A DNA stretch of 64,000 nucleotides, taken from CAWKKW01 sp963850345 (GTDB taxonomy: Bacteria; Acidobacteriota; Terriglobia; Terriglobales; Acidobacteriaceae). Below the pieces are notes generated by a model. The model was not told the DNA's origin. It was given only the letters and a program-made list of their open reading frames with translations, and ran no database searches. A program made the position numbers and the translations under genes. Positions 63,761 to 64,000 of this stretch are shown one piece after another (the stretch's first letter is position 1; each line of letters begins with the position of its first letter). Location of the stretch: positions 310,001-374,000 of the forward strand of contig CAWKKW010000006.1 of the NCBI GenBank assembly GCA_963850345.1, given 5' to 3'.

Positions 63761-63800
63761 CGAGGCAGATGATTGAAGCGAACGCTTCTCATCCGCCTCG
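63761..63800 (+). repeat. long imperfect hairpin after the zinc-ribbon gene
   Basis: CGAGGC / GCCTCG, GATGA / TCATC and GAAGCG / CGCTTC stack into an 18-bp interrupted stem with an AA loop. No T-run follows. It could be a terminator-like mRNA 3' end or a copy of a repeat family; one copy was seen in this window. Confidence 0.45.
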
Positions 63801-63894
63801 CGACTCTGGCTTCTACTGGGGCAACGTCCGACAACGCGCCTTTCGCCACAACACCCTGCTCGTCAAAGTCACGCCGCTCCACTATTCGCGTTGA
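63769..63894 (+). CDS. possible small open reading frame (41 residues)
   Basis: ATG at 63769 to TGA at 63892-63894 encodes 41 residues (MIEANASHPP...HYSR). GAGG lies only 3 bases before the ATG, and the start is inside the hairpin at 63761-63800. Codon third-position G/C is fairly high, but no family is recognised. Weakly supported; noted because the end of the window (63748-64000) otherwise holds no gene I can identify. Confidence 0.18.
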   Translation: MIEANASHPPRDSGFYWGNVRQRAFRHNTLLVKVTPLHYSR

Positions 63895-64000
63895 GAGTCC
63901 GGCGGTCACAGCATTCCTTGCTAAAACTAAGAATGTCCCGTCTGTTACAGGTCCCACTGTCCCAGCGCCAGACCGTCCCAATCCATCTGGCTGTCCGGGG

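Overview
The window (about 59-60% GC by eye) looks like the chromosome of an acidobacterium, most probably a subdivision-1 (Terriglobia-like) member. Pointers are an 821-residue duplicated FtsX-type permease of the acidobacterial ADOP type, a 1068-residue Asp-box (sortilin/VPS10-like) exported protein, a sedolisin with C-terminal Ig-like modules, a 1163-residue TPR/FG-GAP/ASPIC exported protein, LptF and LptG fused in one chain, and a B. subtilis-type sdhCAB operon beside flagellar genes and a TonB. No rRNA, tRNA, CRISPR array, insertion sequence or prophage was seen. Coding density is high and many gene pairs overlap by 4 bases.

Layout. 1-10 kb: end of icd, then mdh; a shared terminator; two cyclophilins (cytosolic and exported), an exported M19 dipeptidase, sdhCAB, rdgB, an endonuclease-III-fold glycosylase and a small TPR protein. 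10-13.3 kb: lutBC (lactate oxidation) without an adjacent lutA, and a YeaD-like mutarotase. 13.3-16.5 kb: the Asp-box protein. 16.6-22.7 kb: a motility island, with flbD-motA-motB facing fliC-fliD-fliS and a near-consensus sigma-28 promoter before fliC. 22.7-27 kb: an exporter-type ABC protein and the LptF-LptG fusion. 27-31.6 kb: copZ-copA-csoR, then a two-component system. 31.7-35.7 kb: sedolisin and two small exported proteins of unknown function. 35.7-43.6 kb: an exported TPR protein overlapping uvrA, then lspA overlapping ileS. 43.9-51 kb: a TonB-like protein with a duplicated cytosolic segment, the TPR/FG-GAP giant coupled to an amidase, and a lysozyme-fold protein. 51-53.4 kb: otsB-otsA (trehalose). 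53.7-57.3 kb: an orphan sugar-binding lipoprotein and the ADOP permease. 57.5-64 kb: an exported M48 protease, a small membrane-anchored protein, an ECF sigma/anti-sigma pair, a soluble lytic transglycosylase, a MerR-type regulator and a small zinc-ribbon protein.

How the genes work together. icd, mdh and sdhCAB serve the TCA cycle and respiratory chain. copZ, copA and CsoR form a self-regulated copper-efflux unit with a candidate operator at the copZ start. flbD, motAB and fliCDS supply filament, cap, chaperone, stator and a regulator, while the basal-body genes must lie elsewhere. ileS-lspA pairs tRNA charging with lipoprotein signal peptidase, a common bacterial neighbourhood. otsBA makes trehalose.

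I did not find a clear previously undescribed multi-gene system. The best second-look items are the duplicated segment in the TonB-like protein, the TPR/FG-GAP/ASPIC protein with an unassigned C-terminal half coupled to an amidase, three repeat modules in the flagellin, the glycosylase lacking the catalytic lysine, and several dyads or hairpins at gene starts (copZ, the sugar-binding lipoprotein, the lytic transglycosylase, the MerR gene). All assignments come from reading motifs; no database search was run.
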